From Burkholderia cepacia (GTDB lineage: Bacteria > Pseudomonadota > Gammaproteobacteria > Burkholderiales > Burkholderiaceae), in NCBI RefSeq assembly GCF_029962485.1, contig NZ_CP073638.1:2728001-2792000 (forward strand): 64,000 nucleotides of DNA. The letters are read 5' to 3'. A program made the position numbers and the translations under genes. The notes beneath the pieces are model-generated. The model saw nothing but the letters and a program-made list of their open reading frames with translations. It made no database searches and had not been told where the DNA came from. Of the stretch, positions 26,355-37,200 are shown in pieces (position 1 is the first letter of the stretch; each line of letters opens with the position of its first letter).

Positions 26355-28541
26355 ATGGACACCTTCATTCTCCGGCCTCCTGCGTCGTCTTCGACGCGGG
26401 ATGTCGACACCGGTCTCGCCATCGTTCTGACGATGGCGAGCCTGCACGGTATCGCCGCCGACGAAGCTGCGTTGCGGCATGAATTCGGCTTCGACCGCTT
26501 TGATACTCAAATGATCCTGCGGGGTGCGCGTTCGCTCGGCATGACGGCCCGGGTCGTGCAACAGAAACCCGAACGGCTGGATCGAGCGCCGTTGCCTGCG
26601 GTCGCGCAGGCAAAAAGCGACGGTCGCTATTTCGTGGTCGGACAGTATCAGGCCGGGGAAGGTACGCGCGCGCCTCGGGTGCTTGTCCAGTTTCCGGGTG
26701 AGGCGCCGACCGTGCTGACGCGAGAGCGTTTGCTGGAGTCCTGGACCGGCGAGCTCATCTATTTCACAAGCAAGAGCAGCATCGCCGGTACGCTGGCGCG
26801 CTTCGATTTCAGCTGGTTCATTCCGGCAATCGTCACGTACCGGAAGCTGCTCGGCGAAGTTCTTGCGATTTCCCTGGTCTTGCAATTGATAGCTCTCGCT
26901 ACGCCGCTGTTCTTCCAGGTGGTGATGGACAAGGTACTGGTCAACCACGCGATGAAGACGTTGAACGTGATCGCCGTGGGGCTGGTTTGCGCGACGCTGT
27001 TCGAAGCCGCGCTTTCGGGGATACGAGCGTGGGTCTTCGCGCATACCAGCAGCAAGATCGACGTCGAACTCGGCGCGCGGCTCTTCCGTCATCTGCTGGC
27101 GTTGCCGCTGGCCTGGTTTCAGGCGCGCCGCGTCGGCGACTCTGTCGCCCGCATTCGCGAGCTGGAGAACATTCGCGCGTTCCTCACCGGCAATGCCGTC
27201 ACGCTGGTAATGGATCTCGCGTTCTCGTTTGTCTTCCTCGGCGTGATGCTCTGGTACAGCGCATGGCTTACGTTGATTGTCGTTGTTTCAATTCCGCTGT
27301 ACGTGCTTTTGTCAGTCGCGTTTACGCCGATCATTCGGCGACGTCTGAACGATAAGTTCAACAAGGGGGCCGAGAACCAATCGTTCCTTGTGGAGACCAT
27401 CAGCGGGATCGACACGGTCAAGGCAATGGCACTCGAACCACGCTGGACGGATCGATGGGACCGTCAACTGGCTGCATATGTGCATGCTGGCCTGTCGGCG
27501 ACTAACGTTGCCACAATTGCAGGCGGTGGCGTGACGTTGGTCAGCAAGCTGGTGACGGCGGCGATCATGTGGTTGGGTGCGACGCTGGTGATCGACGGCA
27601 AATTGACCGTAGGCGAACTCATCGCGTTCAACATGCTGGCCGGGCAGGTGTCCAGCCCGATACTGCGCCTCGCGCAGCTATGGAACGACTTTCAACAGGT
27701 GGGGATTTCGGTGGGGCGTCTCGGGGACATCCTGAACACCGCACCCGAAACAGCCGCCAGAAAGACGCGCGTACCGCGTCTCGACGGTGCCATTGAATTC
27801 GACCAGGTATCGTTTCGCTACCGGCCGGATGCGAGCGATGTCATCCGGCAGGTCTCCATCGGGATCGCAGCGGGGGAAGTCATTGGCATCGTGGGCCGCT
27901 CCGGGTCGGGCAAAAGCACGCTGACCAAGCTGGCGCAACGGCTATACGTGCCGGATCGCGGGCGAGTGCTGATAGACGGGCAGGATATTGCCGTGATCGA
28001 TACGGCAAGTCTCCGGCAGCAGATTGGCGTTGTTCTGCAGGAAAATACGCTGTTCAACCGTTCAATACGGGACAACATCGCGTTGGCCCGACCGACTGCG
28101 TCGATCGACTCGGTGATCGATGCAGCAAAGCTTGCCGGTGCGCACGAATTCATCTGCGAGCTTCCGGAAGGCTACGACACGCTCGTCGGCGAGCATGGCA
28201 CCGGGCTCTCGGGCGGACAGCGGCAGCGCATCGCCATTGCTCGGGCATTGATGACCGATCCACGCATCCTGATATTCGACGAGGCGACCAGCGCGCTCGA
28301 CTACGAATCCGAGGCCGTCATACAGGCCAACATGCGCGACATCTGCGCACGGCGCACGGTGCTGATCATTGCACATCGGCTCTCGGCAGTGCGCGACGCC
28401 AATCGGATTCTCGTGATGGATCGCGGACAGGTAGTGGAAAGCGGTACGCACGACACGCTGCTGCGCAAGCAGGATGGCATCTACGCACGCTTGTACTCAC
28501 TGCAACAGGGCGGTCGCGGCGCAGCGGAGGCACGAACATGA
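26355..28541 (+). CDS. type I secretion ABC transporter (HlyB-like)
   Basis: 728 aa inner-membrane ATPase/permease. The N-terminal 130 residues form a C39-like domain whose catalytic Cys is absent (DTGLAIVLTMASLHGI) and whose His position is Tyr (DGRYFVV), as in HlyB, so it binds rather than cleaves cargo. Then comes a six-helix ABC membrane domain and the ATPase: Walker A GRSGSGKSTL near 513, signature LSGGQRQRIAIARAL near 617, Walker B ILIFDEATSALD, H-loop IAHRLS. The ATG at 26355 is preferred to an upstream TTG. It overlaps the HlyD gene by 4 bp (ATGA). Confidence 0.95.
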   Translation: MDTFILRPPASSSTRDVDTGLAIVLTMASLHGIAADEAALRHEFGFDRFDTQMILRGARSLGMTARVVQQKPERLDRAPLPAVAQAKSDGRYFVVGQYQAGEGTRAPRVLVQFPGEAPTVLTRERLLESWTGELIYFTSKSSIAGTLARFDFSWFIPAIVTYRKLLGEVLAISLVLQLIALATPLFFQVVMDKVLVNHAMKTLNVIAVGLVCATLFEAALSGIRAWVFAHTSSKIDVELGARLFRHLLALPLAWFQARRVGDSVARIRELENIRAFLTGNAVTLVMDLAFSFVFLGVMLWYSAWLTLIVVVSIPLYVLLSVAFTPIIRRRLNDKFNKGAENQSFLVETISGIDTVKAMALEPRWTDRWDRQLAAYVHAGLSATNVATIAGGGVTLVSKLVTAAIMWLGATLVIDGKLTVGELIAFNMLAGQVSSPILRLAQLWNDFQQVGISVGRLGDILNTAPETAARKTRVPRLDGAIEFDQVSFRYRPDASDVIRQVSIGIAAGEVIGIVGRSGSGKSTLTKLAQRLYVPDRGRVLIDGQDIAVIDTASLRQQIGVVLQENTLFNRSIRDNIALARPTASIDSVIDAAKLAGAHEFICELPEGYDTLVGEHGTGLSGGQRQRIAIARALMTDPRILIFDEATSALDYESEAVIQANMRDICARRTVLIIAHRLSAVRDANRILVMDRGQVVESGTHDTLLRKQDGIYARLYSLQQGGRGAAEART

Positions 28542-29881
28542 GCGTGCGACAGCAGGCTGGGGCCTGGCGCGAATTGTTCAGGCGTTATCGCGATGTCTGG
28601 CGTCACTGCTGGACGCGCCGCCGCCGGATGACGCTGCCGGCATTCAATGCTAACGAGGCCGAATTCCTGCCGGCTGCGCTGTCTGTCCAGGCGGCACCTG
28701 TCTCGCCGACGGGAAGGTGGACCGCACGCATGCTCATCCTGCTCGTGACGACAACAATCGTCTGGTCGTATTTCGGGAAAATCGACATTGTCGTCGACGG
28801 TGGAGGCAAGATCATTCCATCCTCCCGAACCAAGACACTGGCGGCGGTCGAGGTCGCCAGCGTACGGGCGCTGCATGTGCGCGACGGACAGGTCGTGAAG
28901 GCCGGTGATGCGCTGATCGATCTCGACACGCGCGTGATCGATGCCGAACGTCAACGGGCGGACGGAGACCGGCTGAATGCGGTACTGCAAGCCGAGCGTG
29001 CACGGGCGTTGATCGATGCGATCGACACGGGGCGACAACCTCGACTGGCTGATGTGGAGGGCGTGTCGCCCGAGCGCCGGCGCGAGGTCGAGCGGCACCT
29101 GCTGGATCAATGGCGCGATTTTGTTGCACGACGAGATCGTCTCGACAGCGAAATTCACCGGTACAGTCAGGCCGCTCCGCTTGCGGCGCGTCGTGCGGAC
29201 GATTACGCCAAGTTGATGAAGACACGTGATGTTGCGGAGCACGCGTGGATCGAGGCTGAGCAGCAACGCATCGATGCGGCGGGGCAGCTTGCGGATGCTC
29301 GTCACCAACGCGCGGCTCTGGTGGCCGAGACGCGCAGGAACACACAGGATGCACTGAACGATGCGCAGCGTATCTCGGACGCGTCCGCGGGAGACGTGCG
29401 GCGGGCGGAGGCGCACGGGGAGCTGCTGCGCCTGGTCGCCCCGATCGACGGTACCGTCCAGCAGCTTGCCGTCCATACCATCGGGACAGCGGTACCAGCC
29501 GCACAGCCGCTGATGCAGATTGTGCCGCGAGAGGGCGCGGTGGAAATGGAAGCGTTCGTTGACAACCGGGATATCGGCTTCGTCAAGGAAGGGCAGGCGG
29601 CAAGTGTGAAGATCGATGCATTCGAATACACGAAGTACGGCACTTTGTCGGCGACCGTGAGTCATGTCTCGCGCGATGCAATCGAAGACGACAAGAAGGG
29701 GCTCGTTTACTCGGTAAGAGTCGTGCTTGATCGCCCGGTGCTCGTGGTTGACGGCCGGGATATCGCGCTGTCGCCAGGTATGTCAGGCAGTGCCGAGATC
29801 AGAACCGGGACACGGCGGGTGATCGAGTATGTGCTTTCACCCTTGCTGCAGCATGCGCGGGAGAGTTTGCGTGAGCGCTAG
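28538..29881 (+). CDS. type I secretion membrane fusion protein (HlyD-like)
   Basis: 447 aa periplasmic adaptor anchored by one N-terminal helix (MLILLVTTTIVWSYF, about residues 64-78), with a split barrel/lipoyl region (RALHVRDGQVVKAGDALIDL), a long coiled-coil hairpin through the middle, and the C-terminal HlyD domain (GTVQQLAVHTIG, then VKIDAFEYTKYGTL). The ATG overlaps the stop of the ABC transporter gene, indicating translational coupling. It links the HlyB-like pump to the TolC-like channel. Confidence 0.95.
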   Translation: MSVRQQAGAWRELFRRYRDVWRHCWTRRRRMTLPAFNANEAEFLPAALSVQAAPVSPTGRWTARMLILLVTTTIVWSYFGKIDIVVDGGGKIIPSSRTKTLAAVEVASVRALHVRDGQVVKAGDALIDLDTRVIDAERQRADGDRLNAVLQAERARALIDAIDTGRQPRLADVEGVSPERRREVERHLLDQWRDFVARRDRLDSEIHRYSQAAPLAARRADDYAKLMKTRDVAEHAWIEAEQQRIDAAGQLADARHQRAALVAETRRNTQDALNDAQRISDASAGDVRRAEAHGELLRLVAPIDGTVQQLAVHTIGTAVPAAQPLMQIVPREGAVEMEAFVDNRDIGFVKEGQAASVKIDAFEYTKYGTLSATVSHVSRDAIEDDKKGLVYSVRVVLDRPVLVVDGRDIALSPGMSGSAEIRTGTRRVIEYVLSPLLQHARESLRER

Positions 29882-31313
29882 GAACTTGAATGAGGCCGGG
29901 TTGCGTCGGTGGATCTGCAGCCTGATGTTCATCTCGATTGCATGCAACGCTGAAACGCGTGGTATTCCGGATGGCTTGGTCGATCCGCTGCTGTCTCGTC
30001 CGTCCGTACTGGATGTCGGGCCGCGATTGCCGGGTGACGACATGCCGGTTGCGTGCCCTTCGTCGTTCGATCTGACGAAGCCGCTGACGGTCGGTGATGC
30101 GATTGACATCGCACTTTGCCTGAATCCGCGAATTCGGGGCACATGGGCATCGATCAGGATCCAGGCGGCCGTGCTGGGCGAAGCCAGAGCCGCATGGCTT
30201 CCGACCGTCAACGGGTCGATCAGCCAACTGACGACCTATAACCGATATCCGGACGCACCATCGATGAATACACGAGGCGCCGGCAGGACGTCGAATGCAA
30301 GCCTGAACTGGCGGCTGCTCGATTTTGGCGGGCGGACTGCGAACCGTGCCGCGGCGCAACAGCTGCTGACAGCCGCATTGGCTGGCCACGATGCAGCGAT
30401 GCAAAGGGTGGTTGTCGATGTCATAGGAAGCTATTTCGATGTCCAGAATGCACAAGCGGCGTTTGCGGCGCGTACCAAATCCGCTGTATTGGCAGAATCG
30501 ACATTGAGAGCATCGCGTCAGCGGCTGGCCCGGGGTGTTGCGTCCCGAGCGGATGCACTGCAGGCTGAGACAGCATTGGCCAAGGCGACGCTGGCTGCAC
30601 GACGAGCCGGTGGAGACGTGGCTCGCGCACGTGCGGAACTGGTCTTTGCGACAGGACTGCCTGTGGGCACGCGGATCGAGGTCGAGGAGGCGGTCGTGCC
30701 GGTTGCAATGGATGCGGAGCGCCAGCTAAGCGACTGGCTTCGCGCAGCGGAAGGTTCTCACCCGGAGATCCTGGCAGCGCGAGCCAAATGGAAGGCTGCG
30801 GAAGCGAAAGTGACGACCGCAAGGTCCGACGGCATGCCGACTCTGGATCTGAGTGGAACATTGTCGCGGAACGGCTACCCGAATCAGGGATTGCAGTCCG
30901 TGCGGGCGACGCAGACAAGCATCGGCCTGACTCTGACGATTCCGTTCTTTGAGGGCTTTTCTCGCACGTACCGGATACGCGGAGCGCAGGCCCACGCCGA
31001 GCAGGCGCAGGCACAGCTTCTCGATACGCAGCAGCAGATTCTGCGGGATGTCCTGAAGGCCCATGCCGATGCGGAGACGACCGCTAGCAACCTGGACGCG
31101 TCCGCACGCTTGCTGGCTGCCGCGAAAGCAGCACTGACATCGGCACGCAATCGTTATGCTTTGGGCGCAGGGGATATTCTGGAACTGCTGTCGGCACAAG
31201 CGGCGCTTTCCGATGCCCGCCAGGAACGAGTGCGAACGCTGGCCGAGTGGGAAGCGGCGCGGCTTCGCCTGTTTGCCAGCGCAGGCCTCATGGGGCGATG
31301 GGCGCTACGGTAG
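29871..31313 (+). CDS. TolC-family outer membrane channel
   Basis: 480 aa from GTG 29871, chosen because GGGAGAG lies 5-6 bp upstream and the start overlaps the HlyD stop; an in-frame ATG at 29853 is possible. The N-terminus has a basic then hydrophobic stretch ending in ACNAETRG, a plausible signal peptide. Two outer-membrane-efflux repeats follow (LTVGDAIDIALCLNPRIRG in the first; IPFFEGFSRTYRIRGAQAHA in the second), with LNWRLLDFGGR between. It is the last gene of the type I secretion operon, and closes the set pump-adaptor-channel for the RTX protein. Confidence 0.93.
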   Translation: MSARNLNEAGLRRWICSLMFISIACNAETRGIPDGLVDPLLSRPSVLDVGPRLPGDDMPVACPSSFDLTKPLTVGDAIDIALCLNPRIRGTWASIRIQAAVLGEARAAWLPTVNGSISQLTTYNRYPDAPSMNTRGAGRTSNASLNWRLLDFGGRTANRAAAQQLLTAALAGHDAAMQRVVVDVIGSYFDVQNAQAAFAARTKSAVLAESTLRASRQRLARGVASRADALQAETALAKATLAARRAGGDVARARAELVFATGLPVGTRIEVEEAVVPVAMDAERQLSDWLRAAEGSHPEILAARAKWKAAEAKVTTARSDGMPTLDLSGTLSRNGYPNQGLQSVRATQTSIGLTLTIPFFEGFSRTYRIRGAQAHAEQAQAQLLDTQQQILRDVLKAHADAETTASNLDASARLLAAAKAALTSARNRYALGAGDILELLSAQAALSDARQERVRTLAEWEAARLRLFASAGLMGRWALR

Positions 31314-31333
31314 CGCGGGAGGCGACCGTAGCG
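31303..31333 (+). terminator. hairpin at end of the type I secretion operon
   Basis: Perfect 9-bp inverted repeat CGCTACGGT (31303-31311) and ACCGTAGCG (31325-31333) spanning the TolC-family stop codon. No T-tract follows, so it may protect the transcript end or act with Rho rather than terminate by itself. Confidence 0.4.
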
Positions 31334-31363
31334 ATGGCCACAGTGCGCGACCGGTCGCCGCGC

Positions 31364-33808
31364 TCACTGCTCCGCCGCCGGCATGTTCTGCACGACCAGC
31401 ATCTGCGGGCTCGACAGCGTGATCCCTGCCGCGCGCAACTGCTTCAGGATCTCGAACAGCAGATCGCTCTTCGTCGAACTCGCGATCCGCGGGCTCGACA
31501 CGTAGCCCGTCACGCTCAGCGTGATCCCGTCCGGCGTGAGCTGGCTGAACGTCACCGACGGCGCCGGCTTCTCGAGGATCGCCTGATGCTCGCGATACGC
31601 GTCGAGCAGCAGGTCGCGCACCTGCTCGGGATCGGTGTTCAGCGGGAATGTCAGCACCAGCGTCGCGACGCCCTGCGTGCTGTTGCCCATCGTCACGTTG
31701 CGCACGTTCTGCGAGATCAGCTGCGAGTTCGGCACGATCACGGTCGAGCGGTCGCTGAGCTGGATCTCGGTCGCGCGGACGTTGATGCGGCGGATGTCGC
31801 CTTCGACACCCGCGATGCTGACCATGTCGCCAACCTTCACCGGACGCTCGGTTAGCAGGATCAGCCCCGACACGAAGTTCTTCACGATCTCCTGCAGGCC
31901 GAAGCCGATACCCACCGACAACGCGCTGACGATCCACGCGAGGTTGTTCCAGCGGACGCCGAGCAGCCCGAGCGTCATCAGCACGAGCAGCACGTAGCCG
32001 ACGTTGGTGAACAGCGTGATCAGCGATACGCGCATCCCCGTATCCATGCCGAGCGCAGGCATGAACTCGCTGTCGAGCCAGCGTCGCAGCGAGCGCAACA
32101 GGTAGAAGCCGATCGCGAACCCGATCACGGCGTTCAGGATCCGGTCGGGCATGATGTTCAGGCTCTGCAGCCGCTGGCTGCCGATCATCGCGAGAGCGCT
32201 GTCGAGCAGGTCGCCCGGCGTCGTGCCGAAACCACCCGTCAGCAGCGCGATGGCCGCGATCAGCATCAGCAGGCTCGTGCCGAAACCGGACAGGACCGTG
32301 CGCGCCTGGTCGAGGTGGCGGTCTTCGAGCGCGAACAGGTGCTTGATCTGCTGGCCCGTCGACAGGCTCGACGAGAACAGGCTTTCGCTCGCGTCGCGCG
32401 TCAACTGGATCAGGATGTAGGTCGCGCACAGCACGATCTCGAACCACACGAGCTCGTACGTAATGAAGCGCGCGACCGTGATGTAACCGATCAGGAGTGC
32501 GATCAGCGATGCGACGATCGCCAGCGTGACGCCGGCATGGATCAACCCCGCGAGCGTCGAGCGCTGCTCGGGCGCTTCGCCTGCCGCCGCGAGCGCGCTG
32601 CGCGCCCGGTTCGCGCGCAACAGCGACGCGCCGACCGTCAGCGCGACGACGAGCGACACGATGCCGCGACCGAACAGCGTGACCGACAGGCTGGTGTCGA
32701 CGATCCGGTTGATCGATTCAAGCGTGCCGGACACCAGCAGCAGCCCGGCCAGGACGGCGGGGAACGGCTTCATCGCCAGCGCGACGGGGTCGGCGAGCGC
32801 GGGCAGGCGCCACGAAGGATGCCTGGTGCAGAGCAGTGCGCGGCCGAGCCCGGCGATCAGTGCGCACGTTGCGGCGAGCTTCGCGAACTGGTCCCACAGA
32901 TCGGTCAGCGATGGCGTGAGCTCGTAGTGGCGCGCGACGGCGAGGTAGAGGATCTGAATCGCAATGGCGGTGGCGAGGAAGGTCGACAGCACAGTCGACA
33001 GCGCCAGCGCGCTGCGGCGCAGGCGGGTGTGCGGCAGCCGGTTCAGCGCGATCCAAGCGAGCCCGCGTTCGATCAGCCGGCGGCCGCCAAGCCACGCCGC
33101 GAACGCGGCGATCAGCAGCACCGTCGTGATCGCGCGCTGCCCGGGCACCCACGACGAACGCAACATGTCGAACAGCTCGTCGTTGAAATCCTCGAGTCGC
33201 TGGCGGTCGTCCGGCGACAGGTGGAACAGCGGCAGCCAGAACTGCGCGCTGAAGATGCTGCCCGAACGGAACGCGAGCTGGTTCTTCAGCAAGCCGCGAT
33301 GGAGCTTCGCGAACTGCTCGGTCAGGTTCGTGAGGCTGGTTTTCTGGTCGGCGGCCTGCTTCAGCGCCGCATCGATCTGCGTCTTGCGCGCGTCGAGCGT
33401 GGCCCGTTGTTTCGCGACGGCCGCCGTTTCCGGCGCGGCGCCCTCGGCAGGCGGTGGGCCGAGCACGTCGAGTTGCGCCTGGATCTGCGCGCGTTGCGGC
33501 GTGAGGTCGCTTTGCAGTTTCGCGACGTCGCTGCTCAGTTCCTGCGCCGAGTCGTCGAGCGCATCGAGTTCCTTGCTGTTGGTCGACGTCGAGGTCTGCT
33601 GCTTGATACGGTCGAGCTCGACCTGCATCTGCTTGAGCTGCGCGACGGCGTCGTTCAGCGAGATGGCCGGCACGGGCGCGCCGACGCCGCTTGCGCCCGG
33701 GGCGGAAGCGGGCGTCGGAAACGCCGACGCGGTTGCGATCGCCGCGAACTGCAGCAACACGATCAGCGCGACCCGGCGGGCGTACGTGGATAGTCGTTGT
33801 ATGAACAT
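31364..33808 (-). CDS. large MscS-type mechanosensitive channel (DUF3772/MscK-like)
   Basis: 814 aa inner-membrane channel. It begins with a signal peptide (MFIQRLSTYARRVALIVLLQ ending at SAFPTP), then a periplasmic coiled-coil domain (about residues 45-170), many hydrophobic helices, and a C-terminal MscS core (about residues 560-750) with the pore-proximal segment VSALSVGIGFGLQEIVKNFV and the beta-domain sequence VKVGDMVSIAGVEGDIRRIN, then TVIVPNSQL. The start at 33808 is chosen because it opens a clean signal peptide; the 67 residues upstream in frame are not protein-like. It probably relieves osmotic downshock. It is convergent with the type I secretion operon. Confidence 0.92.
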   Translation of the reverse strand: MFIQRLSTYARRVALIVLLQFAAIATASAFPTPASAPGASGVGAPVPAISLNDAVAQLKQMQVELDRIKQQTSTSTNSKELDALDDSAQELSSDVAKLQSDLTPQRAQIQAQLDVLGPPPAEGAAPETAAVAKQRATLDARKTQIDAALKQAADQKTSLTNLTEQFAKLHRGLLKNQLAFRSGSIFSAQFWLPLFHLSPDDRQRLEDFNDELFDMLRSSWVPGQRAITTVLLIAAFAAWLGGRRLIERGLAWIALNRLPHTRLRRSALALSTVLSTFLATAIAIQILYLAVARHYELTPSLTDLWDQFAKLAATCALIAGLGRALLCTRHPSWRLPALADPVALAMKPFPAVLAGLLLVSGTLESINRIVDTSLSVTLFGRGIVSLVVALTVGASLLRANRARSALAAAGEAPEQRSTLAGLIHAGVTLAIVASLIALLIGYITVARFITYELVWFEIVLCATYILIQLTRDASESLFSSSLSTGQQIKHLFALEDRHLDQARTVLSGFGTSLLMLIAAIALLTGGFGTTPGDLLDSALAMIGSQRLQSLNIMPDRILNAVIGFAIGFYLLRSLRRWLDSEFMPALGMDTGMRVSLITLFTNVGYVLLVLMTLGLLGVRWNNLAWIVSALSVGIGFGLQEIVKNFVSGLILLTERPVKVGDMVSIAGVEGDIRRINVRATEIQLSDRSTVIVPNSQLISQNVRNVTMGNSTQGVATLVLTFPLNTDPEQVRDLLLDAYREHQAILEKPAPSVTFSQLTPDGITLSVTGYVSSPRIASSTKSDLLFEILKQLRAAGITLSSPQMLVVQNMPAAEQ

Positions 33809-34273
33809 GGAATGCTTACGATTTGCCGACAATGCCGGGTGCCGAAAGGCAGCCGGAAGCCGGTGGTTGGCCCGGTAGCATGTTACCGGGGTGCGGGCCA
33901 TCGATTTCCGAATATGCATTGCCGACGTTTCGGCGTCCGGCACGTGCGGCCGACCGCGGGAAATCCGGCTCGCCCCTGTTTTATTAAGGGTGTGCCGATC
34001 GAATCGCATCCGATTACGCGCGATGTCGCCGTTCAGCCGCGGCGGGCGGCGGGACAGATGGTTACGAAATTTACATGAAGTCGGCCCGAGGGCGGCTCGT
34101 GCTAATTGGGGCGCGAGTCATTGCTGGATGCGCCGCCGACGCGGGCCTTTCATTTTGCCGTCGTTCAATCGTCGGTACAATGCCGCGAGTCGTTGGCAGG
34201 CCGTCCGGGACATGAGAAGAGGGGGGCGCCTGCCGCGTGCCGAAAAACGAACAACGAGAAGAATCCTGAGAGC
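33809..34273. other. intergenic region between the channel and rhs genes
   Basis: 465 bp between divergent start codons; must hold both promoters. The AT-richest patches are about 33955-34015 and 34055-34085. No gene, repeat or terminator was recognised. Confidence 0.4.
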
Positions 34274-37200
34274 ATGGCTGATCAAAAACTCCCTCCGGGC
34301 GCGGAGCACGAACAGGCCACCCCGTGGCTGACCGATGTTCATCCGGAAGACGTCGTCGCGTCCGGTGAAGGTTTCAACGCGTGGCTTATCGACGTGACGC
34401 ATGGCTACGTGAACGTCGATCGACTGGCGACGGTGGCCAGCATGATCCCGATCCTGAACAACCTCATGGCGTTGGCCGACGCGCTCACCGACATCGTTTC
34501 GATCATCCGCAAACGCGGCGGCGAACTGCTCGATTATCTCGGACTCGCAATCAACCTGATCGGCGTGATTCCGTTTCCGCCGGTACTGGCGCCCATGCGC
34601 CTCACGGCGAGGCCGCTGCTGGCGCTGATTCGCAACGAACTCCTGATTCACAAGCGCGACATCGGGGCAGCGATCGTGTCGATCGTCGTCACGCACATAC
34701 AGGCTTCGTGCTCGACCGAAATCGAGAACTTCCTGACGAAGCTGCAGAGCGTGGTCGACGAGCTGATCGACAACTGTGCGGCGAAGGCGCGGGAAATCTT
34801 CACGGGCCTGGCCGACGGTATCGACGCAGCGGTGGCCGGCAAGCTGTTCGATCCGGCGGAGAACAAGCGGAGGGCTGCCGAATACCGGCAGCAGATGAAG
34901 AAGAGCGGATGGTTCAGCACGGATCTGGTGACGGGGGCCTGGGGGTATTTGTCCGAGTCCGGGGTGGCACTCGGCAAGAGCAATGTCAATTCCGCGGGCA
35001 GCACGATGGCGGGGCTCGTTCCCGAGAAGTACGTTGCGCCGATTCGCCAGTTGGCCGCGTCGTTGCGGACGTTGGCCCCGGTGGTGGTCGGCAAGATCAA
35101 CGAGCTGAAGGGGAGCGATGAAGGCAAGCTGATGTGGCTGCTGCTGAAGCTGATCAATGCGCTGCGGCACAAGCGCGAAGCGATGCGGGCCGGATCGGTC
35201 AAATCGCAGGGCACGACGGAAGTCGAGGCCCGGCGGCAGCAGGTACCGCTCGCAGCGACAAAGAAGGAGGCGAAAGCGAAGGGTTCCGGCGTTGACCACT
35301 GCGAAGAGTGCGGGGTCGGCGCGTCGGGCGGTTCGATCAGCTACTCGTTCGGCGACGAGACGTTCTCTCATGCCGATTTCGAATTGCCGGGTGCGATGCC
35401 CGTCGTCTGGATGCGCGTCTATCGGTCCCGGCTGGCCGGATACGATGCCGGCGAACTGGGCGCACGCTGGCTCTCGCCGTACATGACACGCATCGATGTT
35501 CGGGACGGTAAATGGATCTACAGCGATTCGACCGGCCGCAACATCGAATATCCGGCACTCGCGGCAGGCGCCGTTCACGACGACCGTGTGGAAGGCGTGA
35601 CGTTGAGCCGGCTCGACGATACGTGGACGACTGTCGCGTACGGTCACGATTTGCTGCACGTCTACGAGAAGCGCGGCGATTCGTTCCGCCTCGCGTTGCA
35701 GAAGGATCGCGCGGGAAATACGATCGCGCTCGATTACGATGATGCGAATCGTCTGGCGCGACTGGTGAGTTCGGCCGGTCATACGCTCGCGTTTCGTCAC
35801 GACAGCCGCGGACGTATCGCCACGATCGAGCAGATCGTCGATGCGAACACGCGCACCACGCTTGCCCAATACCAGTACGACGAGAATGGCGACCTGGTGC
35901 GTGCAGCGGATCGTTACGGCAACGTGCGCCAGTATGCGTACGACCGTCATTTGATCACTCGCTACACGGACCGCACCGGCCGCGGCATGAATCTCGAGTG
36001 GGAAGGGGCGGACCGCGACGACAACACGAATGCACAGTGTGTGCGTGAATATGCCGACGACGGCAGCCACGACATTCGCCTGATGTGGCATCCGAACATT
36101 CGCTTGACCTATGTGACCGACGCGCTGGGCAACGTCACGCGGTACTACTACAACATCCGCGGGTACATGTACCGGATCGCGTATCCGGATGGAACCGAGG
36201 AGTGGATGCGGCGTGACCAGGACAACAACCTGGTAATGCATGTTCATCGTGACGGTGGCATCGAGGAGATGGACTACGATGCACGCGGGAACATGACGAA
36301 GCATTATCGCGTCGACGGGGCAATGGTCGAGATGGGTTACGACGACCGAGATCATCTCGTTCGTTTCAAGGATCCCGAAGGATACGTGTGGGAACGCTCG
36401 TACGATGATGCGGGTAATCTGGTCGCGCAGAAGGACCCGCTCGGGCACGAGACCAAGTATGCATACGACGCCGCCGGGATGCCCGTCAAGATGGTCGACG
36501 CGAAGGGCGGTGCGAAGGTACTCGTCTACGATAACGCCGGGCAATTGCTTCAGTACACCGATTGTTCCGGCAAGGTGACGAAGTGGCGCTACGATCGCGA
36601 CGGGCGACTCGCGCAATCGACCGATGCGGCGGGCAATGCCACGGCCTACCAGTATGGCAAGAATGGGGCGGTCAGCGAGATCTCGTCTGCAGCAGGCACT
36701 TATCGATACACGCATGACGCCGAAGGCCGTCTGCTGTCCCATACCGATCCGCTGGAGCGTGTGACGCGTTTTTCATACGACGTCGCGGGGCGCGTGGCAA
36801 GCCGCGTCGACGCGCTCGGATACACGCTCGCTTACCGTTACGACCGCCTCGGTCGCTTGACTGCGTTGACCGATGCGAATCGCGCAACCTATCAATTTCA
36901 CTATGATCCCGCAGGGCGATTGCTGGAAGAGATCGGTTTCGACGGCAAGCGGACGACATACGGATACAACGAAGGCACGCTGCAGCCGGTGAAGATCGAC
37001 GAGGGCGGACAGGTGACCGAACTCGAATTCGATCAGGCGGGCCGCATCGTATGCCGGACATCGGGCGCGAGCAAAGAGCGATTCGCGTACGACGCCAGTG
37101 GGCGACTCATCGAGGCGCGTAACAGTCACAGCCAGATGCAGATGTTCTTCGATCCGGTCGGCAATCAGGTGCGCGAACATCATGCTTATCGGCTGTTCGG

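Noticed and set aside
34118..36742. An 874-codon open frame opposite the Rhs core
   Set aside because: Antisense shadow of YD repeats in high-GC DNA; no recognisable domain.
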